NCBI GenBank assembly: GCA_009668945.1
Contig: SBEH01000001.1
Coordinates: forward strand, 1-64,000
Source: Actinomycetota bacterium
GTDB lineage: Bacteria > Actinomycetota > Coriobacteriia > Anaerosomatales > Anaerosomataceae
Direction of reading: 5' to 3'
Length of the DNA: 64,000 bases
Each line of letters begins with the position of its first letter. Within the stretch, counting starts at the first letter, position 1. A program made the position numbers and the translations under genes. Below the pieces are notes generated by a model. It made no database searches, was not told the DNA's origin, and saw only the letters and a program-made list of their open reading frames with translations. Positions 17,683-26,124 of the stretch are shown here, in pieces.

Positions 17683-18366
17683 TCAGACCTCGCCGGAGGT
17701 TTCAGGGCCGCCCCTGGTCAGCACCGACAGCATCTCACCCACGTTGATGTCCGCTATGGGCGCCAGCAGAACGAGCACGCGCCTGTGATCAAGCCGTCCT
17801 TCGCTCTGGAGTGCGGCCATCTGCTCGAGAGTGTCGATTGCAACCGTCCGCATGAGGTGATGCAGCTTGCGCTGCCTGATCGCGAGCTTGAATGCTTCAG
17901 CGGTGACCTCGTCTACGACCACGAACAGCACCGCACTCGACTCCGGAAGACGGTCGGTGACCGCCGCCACCTCGGTCACATAGTGTGCCGCCGCCGCCGC
18001 GGTCAGGGGACGTTCGATCGTGCGCATGACGATATCGATACCCCTCGGGGACTCCCACGTTCCGTCCGAGTCGACATCGAACCCCAACTGCCCGGCGAGT
18101 TCGTTAGCGCGGCTGCGGAACTCGCGTCTGGCGCGGTCTGCCTGCTCCGAGTGCGGCGTCGGCATCGAGATCACTACGTCCGGCAGGGCCTCTTCTATCG
18201 CGCGCCTGTCCGAACTCACAAGATCCCGGACGTCGGTCGCGAGCGCGTCCGTCGCGTCCATCGTCAGCAGCTCCGCGAGGCGCGGGTTCGTCACCTCGAG
18301 GGTGATGCCGAACACGTCGAGAACCGCGAACTTACCGTCACGCGGCTCGCTTGGGCCGTCGGACAC
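17683..18366 (-). CDS. Conserved-looking protein of unknown function
   Basis: The product is 227 aa and soluble. I recognise no family. The N-terminal part has an acidic start and a segment GITLEVTNPRLAELLTMD; the middle is helical. The last 90 residues alternate hydrophobic strands (SAVLFVVVDEV, RRVLVLLAPIADINV) with helices, suggesting an alpha/beta sandwich. It lies 3 bp upstream of the PHP gene and is probably co-transcribed with it. Codon use is like its neighbours, so the frame looks real. A hairpin at 18412-18432 (GCCCGCTT/AAGCGGGC) lies in its upstream region. Confidence 0.65.
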   Translation of the reverse strand: MSDGPSEPRDGKFAVLDVFGITLEVTNPRLAELLTMDATDALATDVRDLVSSDRRAIEEALPDVVISMPTPHSEQADRARREFRSRANELAGQLGFDVDSDGTWESPRGIDIVMRTIERPLTAAAAAHYVTEVAAVTDRLPESSAVLFVVVDEVTAEAFKLAIRQRKLHHLMRTVAIDTLEQMAALQSEGRLDHRRVLVLLAPIADINVGEMLSVLTRGGPETSGEV

Positions 18367-18531
18367 CGCCGCTCCTCTCCTACGTGCGTCGCGTCCACAT
18401 TACCCGACCGCGCCCGCTTTGGTGAAGCGGGCTATGGCGCACGTCTGTCGTTCAGTTCTTGCCGCCGCCTCCCTCTTGTCCTCCGACCAACGCCGAATGT
18501 CTACCGTTCGTCGAAACGAACAAAGGGTCGC

Positions 18532-18560
18532 TTGTGGGCGGTATGCCGGTCTGCTATTGT
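18532..18560 (+). promoter_or_regulatory. Promoter-like sequence of an intergenic RNA
   Basis: TTGTGG (18532-18537) and TATTGT (18555-18560) are spaced by 17 bp on the plus strand. Each hexamer matches consensus at about 4 positions, so it is moderate on its own. It gains weight from the hairpin-rich segment and terminator directly downstream. Confidence 0.4.
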
Positions 18561-18565
18561 GACCT

Positions 18566-18700
18566 TCCCCGCAGAGGCCGACAGGCCTCGGGTGCGTGAG
18601 GACAGGACGTCCACGGTTGATAGCCACAGGGTGGCGAGAACCCTCTGGATTGCCCAGCGGAACGCCCGGCGGCCGGAAACGGCCCACCGGGCGTTCTCTT
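18566..18700 (+). ncRNA. Candidate small RNA with four hairpins
   Basis: The 380-bp gap between ribH and the unknown gene at 17683-18366 has no coding signal. Downstream of the promoter-like site come three hairpins: GAGGCC-GACA-GGCCTC, GGAC-AGGAC-GTCC and AGGGT-GGCGAGA-ACCCT. A terminator-like hairpin at 18660-18700 follows. The RNA would be about 135 nt. It fits no family I know. It shares the 13-mer TGAGGACAGGACG with the leader RNA of the integrative element (53933-53945), on the same strand. A minus-strand role as the ribH operon end is an alternative, but the T-rich side is on plus. Confidence 0.4.
18660..18700 (+). terminator. Terminator hairpin of the intergenic RNA
   Basis: AACGCCCGG (18661-18669) pairs with CCGGGCGTT (18687-18695), with an inner GGCCG-GAAA-CGGCC hairpin, followed by CTCTT on the plus strand. 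The stem is strong and the U-tract weak. On the minus strand no T-run follows, so it is unlikely to be a strong terminator of the riboflavin operon. Confidence 0.5.
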
Positions 18701-18746
18701 GCGTTCACGGCCCGTGCGGCTTGCGCCGGGCTTCCTCTTCCCAGGC

Positions 18747-19217
18747 CTAGGCCTGCTTGAGCACCTGCATCACCTTGGCGGTCTCGATGCCCGCAAGGGC
18801 CGCGTCCCAGCCCTTGTTCCCGTGCTTGGTACCTGCCCGCTCCACAGCCTGCTCGATCGTGTCGGCGGTGATCACGCCGAACATGACCGGAACGCCCGTG
18901 TCGAGCGAGATCTTCGCAATCCCCTTGGACACCTCGGCGGCGACATAGTCGAAGTGCGGCGTGCCGCCCCGGATGACGACGCCCAGCGCGAGAACGGTGT
19001 CGTACTTGCCCGATGACGCCATCTTGCCTGCAACCAGCGGAATCTCGAACGCGCCCGGAACCCAGGCGACGTCCACGTCGGCCTCATCGACCCCGTGGCG
19101 CGTCAGGGCGTCCATGGCTCCGCCGAGCAGCCTTGACGACAGCAGCTCGTTGAACCTGCTCACGCAGATGCCGATCTTGAGCCCGCTCCCCACTAGATCT
19201 CCTTGGAACTGTGCCAT
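18747..19217 (-). CDS. ribH: 6,7-dimethyl-8-ribityllumazine synthase
   Basis: The product is 156 aa, the normal length. It condenses 5-amino-6-ribitylaminouracil with 3,4-dihydroxy-2-butanone 4-phosphate. Family motifs are [43 protein letters not shown] (catalytic His region) and [25 protein letters not shown]-rich ribosome site precedes the ATG. It is the last gene of the riboflavin operon, 11 bp after ribBA. Confidence 0.97.
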   Translation of the reverse strand: MAQFQGDLVGSGLKIGICVSRFNELLSSRLLGGAMDALTRHGVDEADVDVAWVPGAFEIPLVAGKMASSGKYDTVLALGVVIRGGTPHFDYVAAEVSKGIAKISLDTGVPVMFGVITADTIEQAVERAGTKHGNKGWDAALAGIETAKVMQVLKQA

Positions 19218-19228
19218 GCCGATCCCCC

Positions 19229-20449
19229 CTACTCCTCGCCCGGCAACTCAAGCCGGTGTGCAAGCTTGTCCTTCTTCGTCCTCAGGTAACGCAGGTTCTC
19301 CGGCTTGCAGCCCACCTGAAGCGGTACCTGTTCGGTCACGTGCAGGCCGTAGCCTTCTAGTCCCACTAGCTTCTTGGGGTTGTTCGTCAGCAGGCGCACC
19401 GAACTCAGACCGAGGTCCGCCAGGATCTGCGCCCCGATTCCGTAGTCCCGCAGATCCGCGGGGAAGCCGAGTGCCTCATTCGCCTCGACGGTATCAGCGC
19501 CGTCCTCTTGAAGACGGTACGCCATCAGCTTGTTCGCGAGCCCGATACCGCGCCCCTCATGGCCGACGAGGTACAGCACTACCCCTCGGCCTTCCTCCTG
19601 CACGCGACGCATGGCCTCAGCGAGCTGCTCGCCACAGTCGCAGCGCAGCGAGTGGAAGACGTCGCCGGTAAGGCACTCGGAATGCACGCGGACAAGCACG
19701 TCGCTCGCGCCGGCGACCTCGCCCGCGACCAGCGCGACGTGCGTCGAGTCGTCGAGCACCGAGCGGTACCCGTACGCGGTGAACTCGCCGAACTCGGTCG
19801 GAAGCGAAACGCTCGTGATCCGCTCGACGAGCCGTTCGGTACGACGGCGGTACCGGATGAGGTCCTCGACGGTGATCATCTTCAGTCCGTGTTCGCGTGC
19901 AACGTCCTCGAGCTGCGCGCGCCTCGCCATCGTCCCGTCGGCGTTCATAATCTCGCAGATGACCCCGGCGGGGTACAGCCCCGCCAGGCGCGCGAGATCG
20001 ACCGCTGCCTCGGTGTGACCCGCACGCTCCAGCACGCCTCCGGGACGGGCCCTCAGCGGGAAGACGTGGCCAGGCCTCGAGATGTCCTCGGGCACGCTTG
20101 AAGGATCGATGGCCGCCTGGATGGTCGCCGACCTGTCCGCAGCGCTGATACCGGTCGAGATCCTCCCCTTCGCGCCGATCGAGACATGGAAGGCGGTACC
20201 TTGCTCAGACGTGTTCCGCTCGGTCATCGGAGGGATCGCCAGCTCGTCCAGACGCTCGGCGGTCATCGGGAGACAGATGAGCCCACGGCCGTGCGTGGCC
20301 ATGAAGTTCACGGTCTCGGGGGTGGCCGCCGAGGCCGCCATGACGAAGTCGCCCTCGTTCTCGCGACCCTCGTCGTCGACCACGATGAGCATCCGCCCGG
20401 CAGCAATCTCCGCTACCCCTTCTTCGATTGTCGCGAACGGGCCGCTCAT
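19229..20449 (-). CDS. ribBA: Bifunctional DHBP synthase / GTP cyclohydrolase II
   Basis: The product is 406 aa. Residues 1-200 are the RibB domain ([15 protein letters not shown] metal motif, [19 protein letters not shown]). Residues about 205-400 are the RibA domain, with the zinc site in a [18 protein letters not shown] segment and GHEGRGIGL. It feeds both precursor branches of riboflavin synthesis. The ATG at 20449 has AGGTGAG 6 nt upstream; a GTG three codons earlier overlapping the ribE stop is the alternative start. Confidence 0.97.
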   Translation of the reverse strand: MSGPFATIEEGVAEIAAGRMLIVVDDEGRENEGDFVMAASAATPETVNFMATHGRGLICLPMTAERLDELAIPPMTERNTSEQGTAFHVSIGAKGRISTGISAADRSATIQAAIDPSSVPEDISRPGHVFPLRARPGGVLERAGHTEAAVDLARLAGLYPAGVICEIMNADGTMARRAQLEDVAREHGLKMITVEDLIRYRRRTERLVERITSVSLPTEFGEFTAYGYRSVLDDSTHVALVAGEVAGASDVLVRVHSECLTGDVFHSLRCDCGEQLAEAMRRVQEEGRGVVLYLVGHEGRGIGLANKLMAYRLQEDGADTVEANEALGFPADLRDYGIGAQILADLGLSSVRLLTNNPKKLVGLEGYGLHVTEQVPLQVGCKPENLRYLRTKKDKLAHRLELPGEE

Positions 20450-20454
20450 GTTGC

Positions 20455-21123
20455 TCACCTGCTGCCGTCGGCGAAGTCGCGGATCATCTCGCCGAGACCC
20501 TTCCGCTCCCGCGGGGCATCCTCTGCACCGGTGTAGCCGGCCACGAACCGTTCGACGTACTTCGCGAGCATGTCGGCCTCAAGGTTCACGGGCGCGCCCA
20601 CCGGCTTGTCCTTGAGCGTCGTGACTTCCTCGGTCTGCGGGATGATGGCGACCGTGAAGCCCTGCGGCCCCATCTTCGCCACGGTGAGCGAGATGCCGTC
20701 CACGGCTATCGAACCCTTCTCCACCACGTAGCGCATCACGTTCGGAGGAGCCTGGAACTGGTAGACAGTGAACTTGCCGGCCGGCTGCCGCAACTCGAGC
20801 TTGCCCACGCCGTCCACGTGCCCGGACACGAGATGGCCGCCGAGGCGGTCCGAAAGCCTGAGCGCGCGCTCGAGGTTGACCTTCCCGCCCTGCTGCAGCC
20901 CGCCGAGGGTGGTGCGCTCCATCGTCTCCCCGCTCACGTCGGTCAGGAATGCCCCCCGGATGAACTTCACTACCGTCAGGCACACGCCGTCGACCGCGAT
21001 GGAGTCGCCTATCGCCATGTCCCTGCCGAATTCCGGCGAGTACACCTCAAGGCGCATACCTCCGCCGCCCACCCGTTCAGCGCGAGTGATGATGCCCTCG
21101 CACTCGATCAACCCTGTGAACAT
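20455..21123 (-). CDS. ribE: Riboflavin synthase alpha chain
   Basis: The product is 222 aa. It begins [10 protein letters not shown] and carries two lumazine-binding repeats with [11 protein letters not shown] and [11 protein letters not shown], the hallmark duplicated active-site motifs. [12 protein letters not shown] is also present. It dismutates two molecules of 6,7-dimethyl-8-ribityllumazine into riboflavin. The charged C-terminal tail after residue 205 is slightly longer than usual. It lies between ribD and ribBA in the operon. Confidence 0.97.
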   Translation of the reverse strand: MFTGLIECEGIITRAERVGGGGMRLEVYSPEFGRDMAIGDSIAVDGVCLTVVKFIRGAFLTDVSGETMERTTLGGLQQGGKVNLERALRLSDRLGGHLVSGHVDGVGKLELRQPAGKFTVYQFQAPPNVMRYVVEKGSIAVDGISLTVAKMGPQGFTVAIIPQTEEVTTLKDKPVGAPVNLEADMLAKYVERFVAGYTGAEDAPRERKGLGEMIRDFADGSR

Positions 21124-21162
21124 CTCGAGACACTCCCCTTTCCGGGTATTCCACTCGGCCGC

Positions 21163-22278
21163 TCAGACTCTCGGCCGCCAAACCGTCACTGCATCGCCGT
21201 CCGCCAGCCCCGTCTCGACCGCGTAGAACACGGGCGCAAGATCGGCTCCTTCGGCATCCGCTTGTCCGAGGAAGAGCGGTGGCGCTGCATTGCCGCTCAT
21301 GCCACCCGCCGTCACTAGCACGAGTTCGTCGATCAGTCTGCCGCGCCAGAGTGCCGAGAACAGCGAGGGACCGGACTCCACGAGGACGTCATTGACGCCG
21401 TCGGTCGCCACCGCCCTGAGAGCGCCTGCCAGTCCTTCGGCATACGCGTACCGCAGGACGCGCACGCCTGCCCTCTCGACGTCCGCCAGCGCCGATTCCG
21501 GCACCGCGTCCGATATCACGAGTGTGGATCCGCCGCTGTCGCAGACCACTTTCATGCGCGTGTCGGGGACGCAGGTCCGCGCGAGGACGATCCTTTGGGG
21601 CGAGCGGCCCTGAGGCTGCTCGTCGGCGTCACGCACCGTCAGCTCCGGGTCGTCGATCTGGACGGTCGACACACCCACGCACACGGCCGTCGTGCGCGAG
21701 CGTAGCAGCATGGTGATCCGTCGGCCTCCCGCTCCCGTGATCCTCGAACGGCGCCGCGCCGCAAGCGCCGGACGCCCGTCGAGTGTCAGTGCGACCTTCA
21801 CACGAACGAACGGACGGCCCAGTCGTATGCGGGTGAGCCATCCCTCGTTCTGCACCTCGAAGGGCCGGGGGTCCTCGGCGAAACGCACCTGGACGCCAGC
21901 TGCCTCGAGCGCCTCCGCACCGCCTCCGGAGACGTTCGTGTCCGGGTCGCGCATGCCGATCGTCACCGATGAGACGCCGTCGGCCAGGAGCCTGTCGACG
22001 CAGGGCGGAGTTCGCCCGAAGTGGTTGCACGGCTCGAGTGTCACGTACAGGTCGCCGCCCCTGGCGCGTTCGCCCGCCTCGTCGAGTGCGACGACTTCCG
22101 CGTGCGGGCCCCCTGCGCGTTCGTGGAAGCCCTCACCTACGATCTCGCCGTCGCGCACGACCACGCATCCGACAAGCGGATTCGGTGATGTCGTGCCGCG
22201 CCCGCGTTCAGCGAGCGCGAACGCCCGGCGCAGGTACGGGTCAGCGATTCCGACCGCGGGGTCGGAGAACAGCGTCAT
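21163..22278 (-). CDS. ribD: Bifunctional diaminohydroxyphosphoribosylaminopyrimidine deaminase / uracil reductase
   Basis: The product is 371 aa. The N-terminal deaminase has zinc motifs GGPHAEVVAL and TLEPCNHFGRTPPC. The C-terminal reductase begins PFVRVKVALTLDGR. It performs the second and third steps of the pyrimidine branch. The start at 22278 is set by the conserved N-terminus and an AGGAAGG site upstream, and that site sits at the 3' edge of the FMN riboswitch. A longer frame to 22332 runs through the riboswitch and is rejected. Confidence 0.97.
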   Translation of the reverse strand: MTLFSDPAVGIADPYLRRAFALAERGRGTTSPNPLVGCVVVRDGEIVGEGFHERAGGPHAEVVALDEAGERARGGDLYVTLEPCNHFGRTPPCVDRLLADGVSSVTIGMRDPDTNVSGGGAEALEAAGVQVRFAEDPRPFEVQNEGWLTRIRLGRPFVRVKVALTLDGRPALAARRRSRITGAGGRRITMLLRSRTTAVCVGVSTVQIDDPELTVRDADEQPQGRSPQRIVLARTCVPDTRMKVVCDSGGSTLVISDAVPESALADVERAGVRVLRYAYAEGLAGALRAVATDGVNDVLVESGPSLFSALWRGRLIDELVLVTAGGMSGNAAPPLFLGQADAEGADLAPVFYAVETGLADGDAVTVWRPRV

Positions 22279-22290
22279 GCGAAGAACCTT

Positions 22291-22407
22291 CCTCTTCCAT
22301 CCAGACTGTGACTGTCGGCTCCGGAATCTCACCGGATCGGCCCCTTATCGGGGTTCGCGGGCTGTCTACCGCCGGTGGGGACTTGCACCCCGCCCTGAAG
22401 AAAGTCG
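22291..22407 (-). promoter_or_regulatory. FMN riboswitch (RFN element)
   Basis: On the minus strand the conserved RFN sequence is plain: TTCTTCAGGGCGGGGTGCAA, then CCCCACCGGCGGTAGACAGC, GATCCGGTGAGATTCCGGAG and GCCGACAGTCACAGTCTGG. Its 3' end abuts and partly overlaps the AGGAAGG ribosome site of ribD. No terminator hairpin with a T-run separates it from the gene. Control is therefore most simply at translation initiation, with FMN closing the site. It lies only about 12 bp after the rpe stop. Confidence 0.97.
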
Positions 22408-22418
22408 CAAGCGTAAGT

Positions 22419-23093
22419 CTACACCAAGTGCGCCTCGGCGCGAGCGCGGATCTCCCTGAGCGCGGCCGCAGGATCCGCCGCGCCGAAAATCGCATTGCCG
22501 GCGACGAGCGTGTCCGCCCCGGCTGATACGACCCGGGGCGCGGTGAGCGCATCGATCCCCCCGTCGACCTCGATTCTCGGCGAGGCTCCCGCCTCTTCGC
22601 ACATCGAAGCGATCTCGGCGACTTTGGCCACCGAGGACTCGATGAAGGACTGCCCCCCGAAGCCCGGGTTCACGCTCATGACCAGCACGAGTCCCACGAT
22701 GGGCAGGACCTCGCGGATCGTCGAGACCGGCGTGTCAGGGTTGAGCGTCACACCGGGAGTGACGCCGGCGGCTCCGATGGCTTGAAGCGTATGGCGAAGG
22801 TCGGCGGACGCCTCGACGTGCACGGTCACGATGTCCGCGCCTGCGTCGACGTACCACTGCGCGGTGCTGTCCGGGTCGGAGACCATCAGGTGCACGTCCA
22901 GCGGTCGGCGGGCGACCCGCTTGAGCGCGCGCACCACCGGAGGGCCGATCGTAAGGTTCGGCACGAAGTGGCCGTCCATGACGTCCACGTGGATTAGATC
23001 GGCTCCCGCGTCCTCGACAAGCGCCACCGCTTCCGCGAGCCGGGTGAAGTCCGCCGAGAGTATCGACGGGGCTATGAAGAGCTCGTGTCCCAT
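22419..23093 (-). CDS. rpe: Ribulose-phosphate 3-epimerase
   Basis: The product is 224 aa. It is a TIM barrel with PSILSADFTRLAEAV, HVDVMDGHFVPNLTIGP, DVHLMVSDP, VMSVNPGFGGQSF and IEVDGGID, which carry the metal ligands and catalytic Asp residues. It interconverts ribulose-5-P and xylulose-5-P in the pentose phosphate pathway, and ribulose-5-P is also a riboflavin precursor. It follows gpsA by 5 bp and precedes the FMN riboswitch. Confidence 0.97.
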   Translation of the reverse strand: MGHELFIAPSILSADFTRLAEAVALVEDAGADLIHVDVMDGHFVPNLTIGPPVVRALKRVARRPLDVHLMVSDPDSTAQWYVDAGADIVTVHVEASADLRHTLQAIGAAGVTPGVTLNPDTPVSTIREVLPIVGLVLVMSVNPGFGGQSFIESSVAKVAEIASMCEEAGASPRIEVDGGIDALTAPRVVSAGADTLVAGNAIFGAADPAAALREIRARAEAHLV

Positions 23094-23098
23094 GCCGG

Positions 23099-24121
23099 CT
23101 ACTCCTCGTCGTCCACAAGCCCCATGCCGTGCAGCTCATCTGCGGCGGAACGCCCCATCAGCACGGCACCCGCTTCGGATGGACTGTGTCCCTCGAAGAG
23201 TATCGAGCGCACCTGATGCGTGATGGGTATCTCCATCCCGATGCTGTGGGCGAGGTCGTCGAGCGAAACGGCGCTCTTGGCGCCCTCAGCGACCATGTGG
23301 GTCTCGGCAGAGTAGCTCTCAACCGTGCCGCCCTTCGCCACCCACTCGCCGAGCGCACGGTTGCGGCTGTGCCTGGACGTGCAGGTGACGATGAGGTCGC
23401 CCATGCCCGCGAGACCCATGTACGTGAACGGGTTCGCTCCGAGGTGTGCCCCAAGCCGGCTCATCTCAGCAAGCCCACGGGTCATCAACGTCGCCTTCGT
23501 ATTGTCTCCGTACCCGAGACCGTCGCTCATCCCGGCGGCGACGGCGATCACGTTCTTCGATGCCCCTCCGAGTTCAACGCCTACGACGTCCTGGTTCGTG
23601 TACACGCGGAAGAACGGCGTCATGAACAAGTCCTGCAGGAGTCGCCCGACGTCCTCGCGATATGCGGCAACGCATGTCGCAGAAGGAACGCCTTTCGAGA
23701 CCTCCTCCGCGTGGTTGGGACCGGAGAGCGCGGCAAGACGGTCGCGGTTGCCGATGACCTCTTCGAGCACCTGAGTCATCCGCATGAGACTGCCCTGCTC
23801 GACACCTTTGGCGAGGTTGACCACCGGAACATCCGACGGCAGTGACGTGCTCATGCCCTCGCCAACGCCACGCACACCGTGGCTTGGCGTCACGACGACG
23901 ACCGCCTCCGCTCCGTAGACCGCCCGGTCTATCTCGTGGGTGGCCTGGACACGGGCATCGAGAATGACGTCCTTGAGGAACATGGGGTTGCGGTGCTCGG
24001 CGTTGATGCCTTCGGCGATCTCGGGCTCGCGCGCCCAAAGCGTCACGTCGTAACCCTTGCCGCCAAGCAGCCAGGCGACAGCCGTGCCCCAGGAACCCGC
24101 GCCAACGACCGCGACTCTCAT
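23099..24121 (-). CDS. gpsA: Glycerol-3-phosphate dehydrogenase [NAD(P)+]
   Basis: The product is 340 aa. The N-terminal Rossmann motif VAVVGAGSWGTAVAWLL binds NAD(P). NLAKGVE, LSGPNHAEEV, GGASKNVIAVAAGM (catalytic Lys) and TCTSRHSRNRALGEW are family signatures. It makes sn-glycerol-3-phosphate for phospholipid synthesis. It is 3 bp from plsY, whose product uses the same metabolite, and plsC lies further upstream in the same run. Confidence 0.97.
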   Translation of the reverse strand: MRVAVVGAGSWGTAVAWLLGGKGYDVTLWAREPEIAEGINAEHRNPMFLKDVILDARVQATHEIDRAVYGAEAVVVVTPSHGVRGVGEGMSTSLPSDVPVVNLAKGVEQGSLMRMTQVLEEVIGNRDRLAALSGPNHAEEVSKGVPSATCVAAYREDVGRLLQDLFMTPFFRVYTNQDVVGVELGGASKNVIAVAAGMSDGLGYGDNTKATLMTRGLAEMSRLGAHLGANPFTYMGLAGMGDLIVTCTSRHSRNRALGEWVAKGGTVESYSAETHMVAEGAKSAVSLDDLAHSIGMEIPITHQVRSILFEGHSPSEAGAVLMGRSAADELHGMGLVDDEE

Positions 24122-24124
24122 GAG

Positions 24125-24796
24125 CTACGCGCTCCCCTCGTCCCGGCGCTTCTTCAGCTCGTCCCACGTGCGTCGCCGGAAGGTGATCCTCGACTCTTCA
24201 CCGCGACGGATGCGCCGGATGTTGGCGCGATGCCTCCAGATGACCATTCCGGAGGCGAGCAGTGCGAACAGCAGAAGGGCGTGCCGGTCTGGATACAGCA
24301 ACCAGCATATACCCGGGAACAGAGCCGCGATGACCACAGAACCGAGCGATACGTACTTCCATATCGCCACCACTACAACGAAGACGATCGCGAGTGGAAT
24401 GATCGCAAGCGGCGCCAGTGTGACTATCGCGCCCGCAGCGGTCGCCACGCCCTTTCCGCCCTTGAATCCGATGAACGGCGAGAACGAATGCCCCAGGATC
24501 GCCGACAGCGCACCCAGAACCATGAACCAGTCCTTGCCGTCGGCAGCCCACGCAGGGGGGACGAACAGCGTGGCAAGCCAAACGCCGACGGCGCCCTTGA
24601 CGACGTCTAGGGCCAGCACGGCCAGTCCGGGCGCAGTGCCGAACACGCGCAACACATTGGTCGCTCCGGTGTTGCCACTGCCGAGGGTACGGATGTCCTG
24701 TCGCCAGAAGACCCGCACCACGATGACGGCCCACGGGACCGACCCGACCGCGTACGCGCTGACTGCGGCCGCCACTATCCGAAGTGCTGACTCCAT
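24125..24796 (-). CDS. plsY: Acyl-phosphate:glycerol-3-phosphate acyltransferase
   Basis: The product is 223 aa, a polytopic membrane protein with about five hydrophobic segments. PlsY motifs are GSVPWAVIV, SGNTGATNVLR (phosphate loop), GHSFSPFIGFKGGKGVATAAG and the late LFALLASGMVIWRHRANI. It acylates glycerol-3-phosphate at position 1, the first phospholipid step. The C-terminus carries a basic tail of about 25 residues. It is separated from der by one base. Confidence 0.95.
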   Translation of the reverse strand: MESALRIVAAAVSAYAVGSVPWAVIVVRVFWRQDIRTLGSGNTGATNVLRVFGTAPGLAVLALDVVKGAVGVWLATLFVPPAWAADGKDWFMVLGALSAILGHSFSPFIGFKGGKGVATAAGAIVTLAPLAIIPLAIVFVVVVAIWKYVSLGSVVIAALFPGICWLLYPDRHALLLFALLASGMVIWRHRANIRRIRRGEESRITFRRRTWDELKKRRDEGSA

Positions 24797-24797
24797 C

Positions 24798-26108
24798 TCA
24801 GCCCTTCTGACGGAACTTGAGACGGATGGGGGTGCCGACCAGGTCGAACGACTCCCGCAGACGGTTCTCCAGGTAGCGCTGGTAGTTGGCGTCGACCAGT
24901 CTGGGGTGGTTCGCGAAGAACGTGAACACCGGAGGCCTCGAACCGGTCTGCGTCACATACTGCAGCCGCAGCATCTTGCCGCCCTTCGAGACGCTGTGAC
25001 CGCTCGCTCGAAGCTCGGTGAGCAATGCGTTGAGCTTGCTGGTCGGCACGGAACGTGAGTAGGCCTCGTAGACGCTCTTCACCATCGGCAGGACCTTGTG
25101 CACGCCAGTCCCGGTCAGCGCGCTCACCCGGACAACAGGCGCGTAGCCGACGAACCCTAGCTTCTCCGGCAGGCGCGCGACAAGCTCGATCTTCTCCTCC
25201 GGTGCCCCGATGAGGTCCCACTTGTTGAGCGCGATGACGATGCCGCAGCCGCGCTCCTCGGCGAACCGGGCCACACGCTGGTCCTGATCGGTCACGCCCG
25301 TCGACGCGTCTATCACCAGCACGGCCACGTCCGCGCGATCGATTGCGCGCATGGCCCGGACGAAGCCGTAGTACTCGACCGACTCGTCGATCTGCGACTT
25401 GCGGCGCAGCCCTGCAGTGTCTACAAGCCGGAAGGCCGTTTCTCCGTCTGCAAGAACCGTGTCGATGGCATCGCGAGTCGTCCCCGCCACTTCCGAGACG
25501 ATAGCGCGCTCTCGCCCCAGAAGCTTGTTGTACAGCGATGACTTGCCGGCGTTAGGCTTCCCGATGATCGCCACACCGATAGCCTCATCTTCGCCGCGCT
25601 CGTCATCGACGTCGGGCAGTGCCTCCACTATCGCGTCGAGCAGATCGCCCGATCCGTGGCCGTGCAACGCGGAAACCGGCCACGGCTGGTCGAGCCCGAG
25701 GCTCCAGAACTCGTGGATGGCCTCCTCGCGACCCGGAGTGTCGAGCTTGTTGACCGCCAGGAACACCGGCGTCTTCTGGCGCCTGAGCAGACCTGCGACT
25801 TCCTTATCACCCGGAGCCACTCCGACGGTGCCGTCTACCAGAAACACCACCACGTCTGCTTCGTTTGCAGCCACGACAGCCTGCTCGCGGATCGAATCAC
25901 CGAACGCATCGTCGGTCGTGAACTCGATCCCGCCGGTATCGACAAGCATGAACTCGCGGCCGTTCCAGTCGGCACGGTGATAGCTGCGGTCGCGCGTCAC
26001 GCCGCTCTGGGCGTGCACGATGGCGTCTTGCGTCTGGATCATTCGATTCACGAACGTCGACTTCCCCACATTGGGCCTGCCGACCACCGCGACGATGGGA
26101 AGCGTCAT
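24798..26108 (-). CDS. der: Ribosome biogenesis GTPase Der (EngA)
   Basis: The product is 436 aa with two tandem G domains. The first has GRPNVGKST, DTGG and NKLD. The second has GKPNAGKSS, DTAG and NKWD. A C-terminal KH-like domain follows (FTFFANHPRLVDANYQRYLENRLR split over the end). It assists 50S assembly. I took the ATG at 26108 where homology begins; the frame extends to 26138 into the preceding gene without support. Confidence 0.97.
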   Translation of the reverse strand: MTLPIVAVVGRPNVGKSTFVNRMIQTQDAIVHAQSGVTRDRSYHRADWNGREFMLVDTGGIEFTTDDAFGDSIREQAVVAANEADVVVFLVDGTVGVAPGDKEVAGLLRRQKTPVFLAVNKLDTPGREEAIHEFWSLGLDQPWPVSALHGHGSGDLLDAIVEALPDVDDERGEDEAIGVAIIGKPNAGKSSLYNKLLGRERAIVSEVAGTTRDAIDTVLADGETAFRLVDTAGLRRKSQIDESVEYYGFVRAMRAIDRADVAVLVIDASTGVTDQDQRVARFAEERGCGIVIALNKWDLIGAPEEKIELVARLPEKLGFVGYAPVVRVSALTGTGVHKVLPMVKSVYEAYSRSVPTSKLNALLTELRASGHSVSKGGKMLRLQYVTQTGSRPPVFTFFANHPRLVDANYQRYLENRLRESFDLVGTPIRLKFRQKG

Positions 26109-26124
26109 CTGCCGGAATCCGTTC

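Noticed and set aside
18412-18432. Hairpin GCCCGCTT/AAGCGGGC as a terminator
   Set aside because: Perfect 8-bp stem but no T-run on either strand and no gene ending nearby; left as a structural note only.
18507-18522. GTTCGTCGAAACGAAC considered as a LexA box
   Set aside because: The half-sites are in the opposite order (GTTCG...CGAAC instead of CGAAC...GTTCG), so it does not fit the consensus.
22279-22332. N-terminal extension of ribD
   Set aside because: It would translate the FMN riboswitch 3' part; the conserved N-terminus and ribosome site fix the start at 22278.
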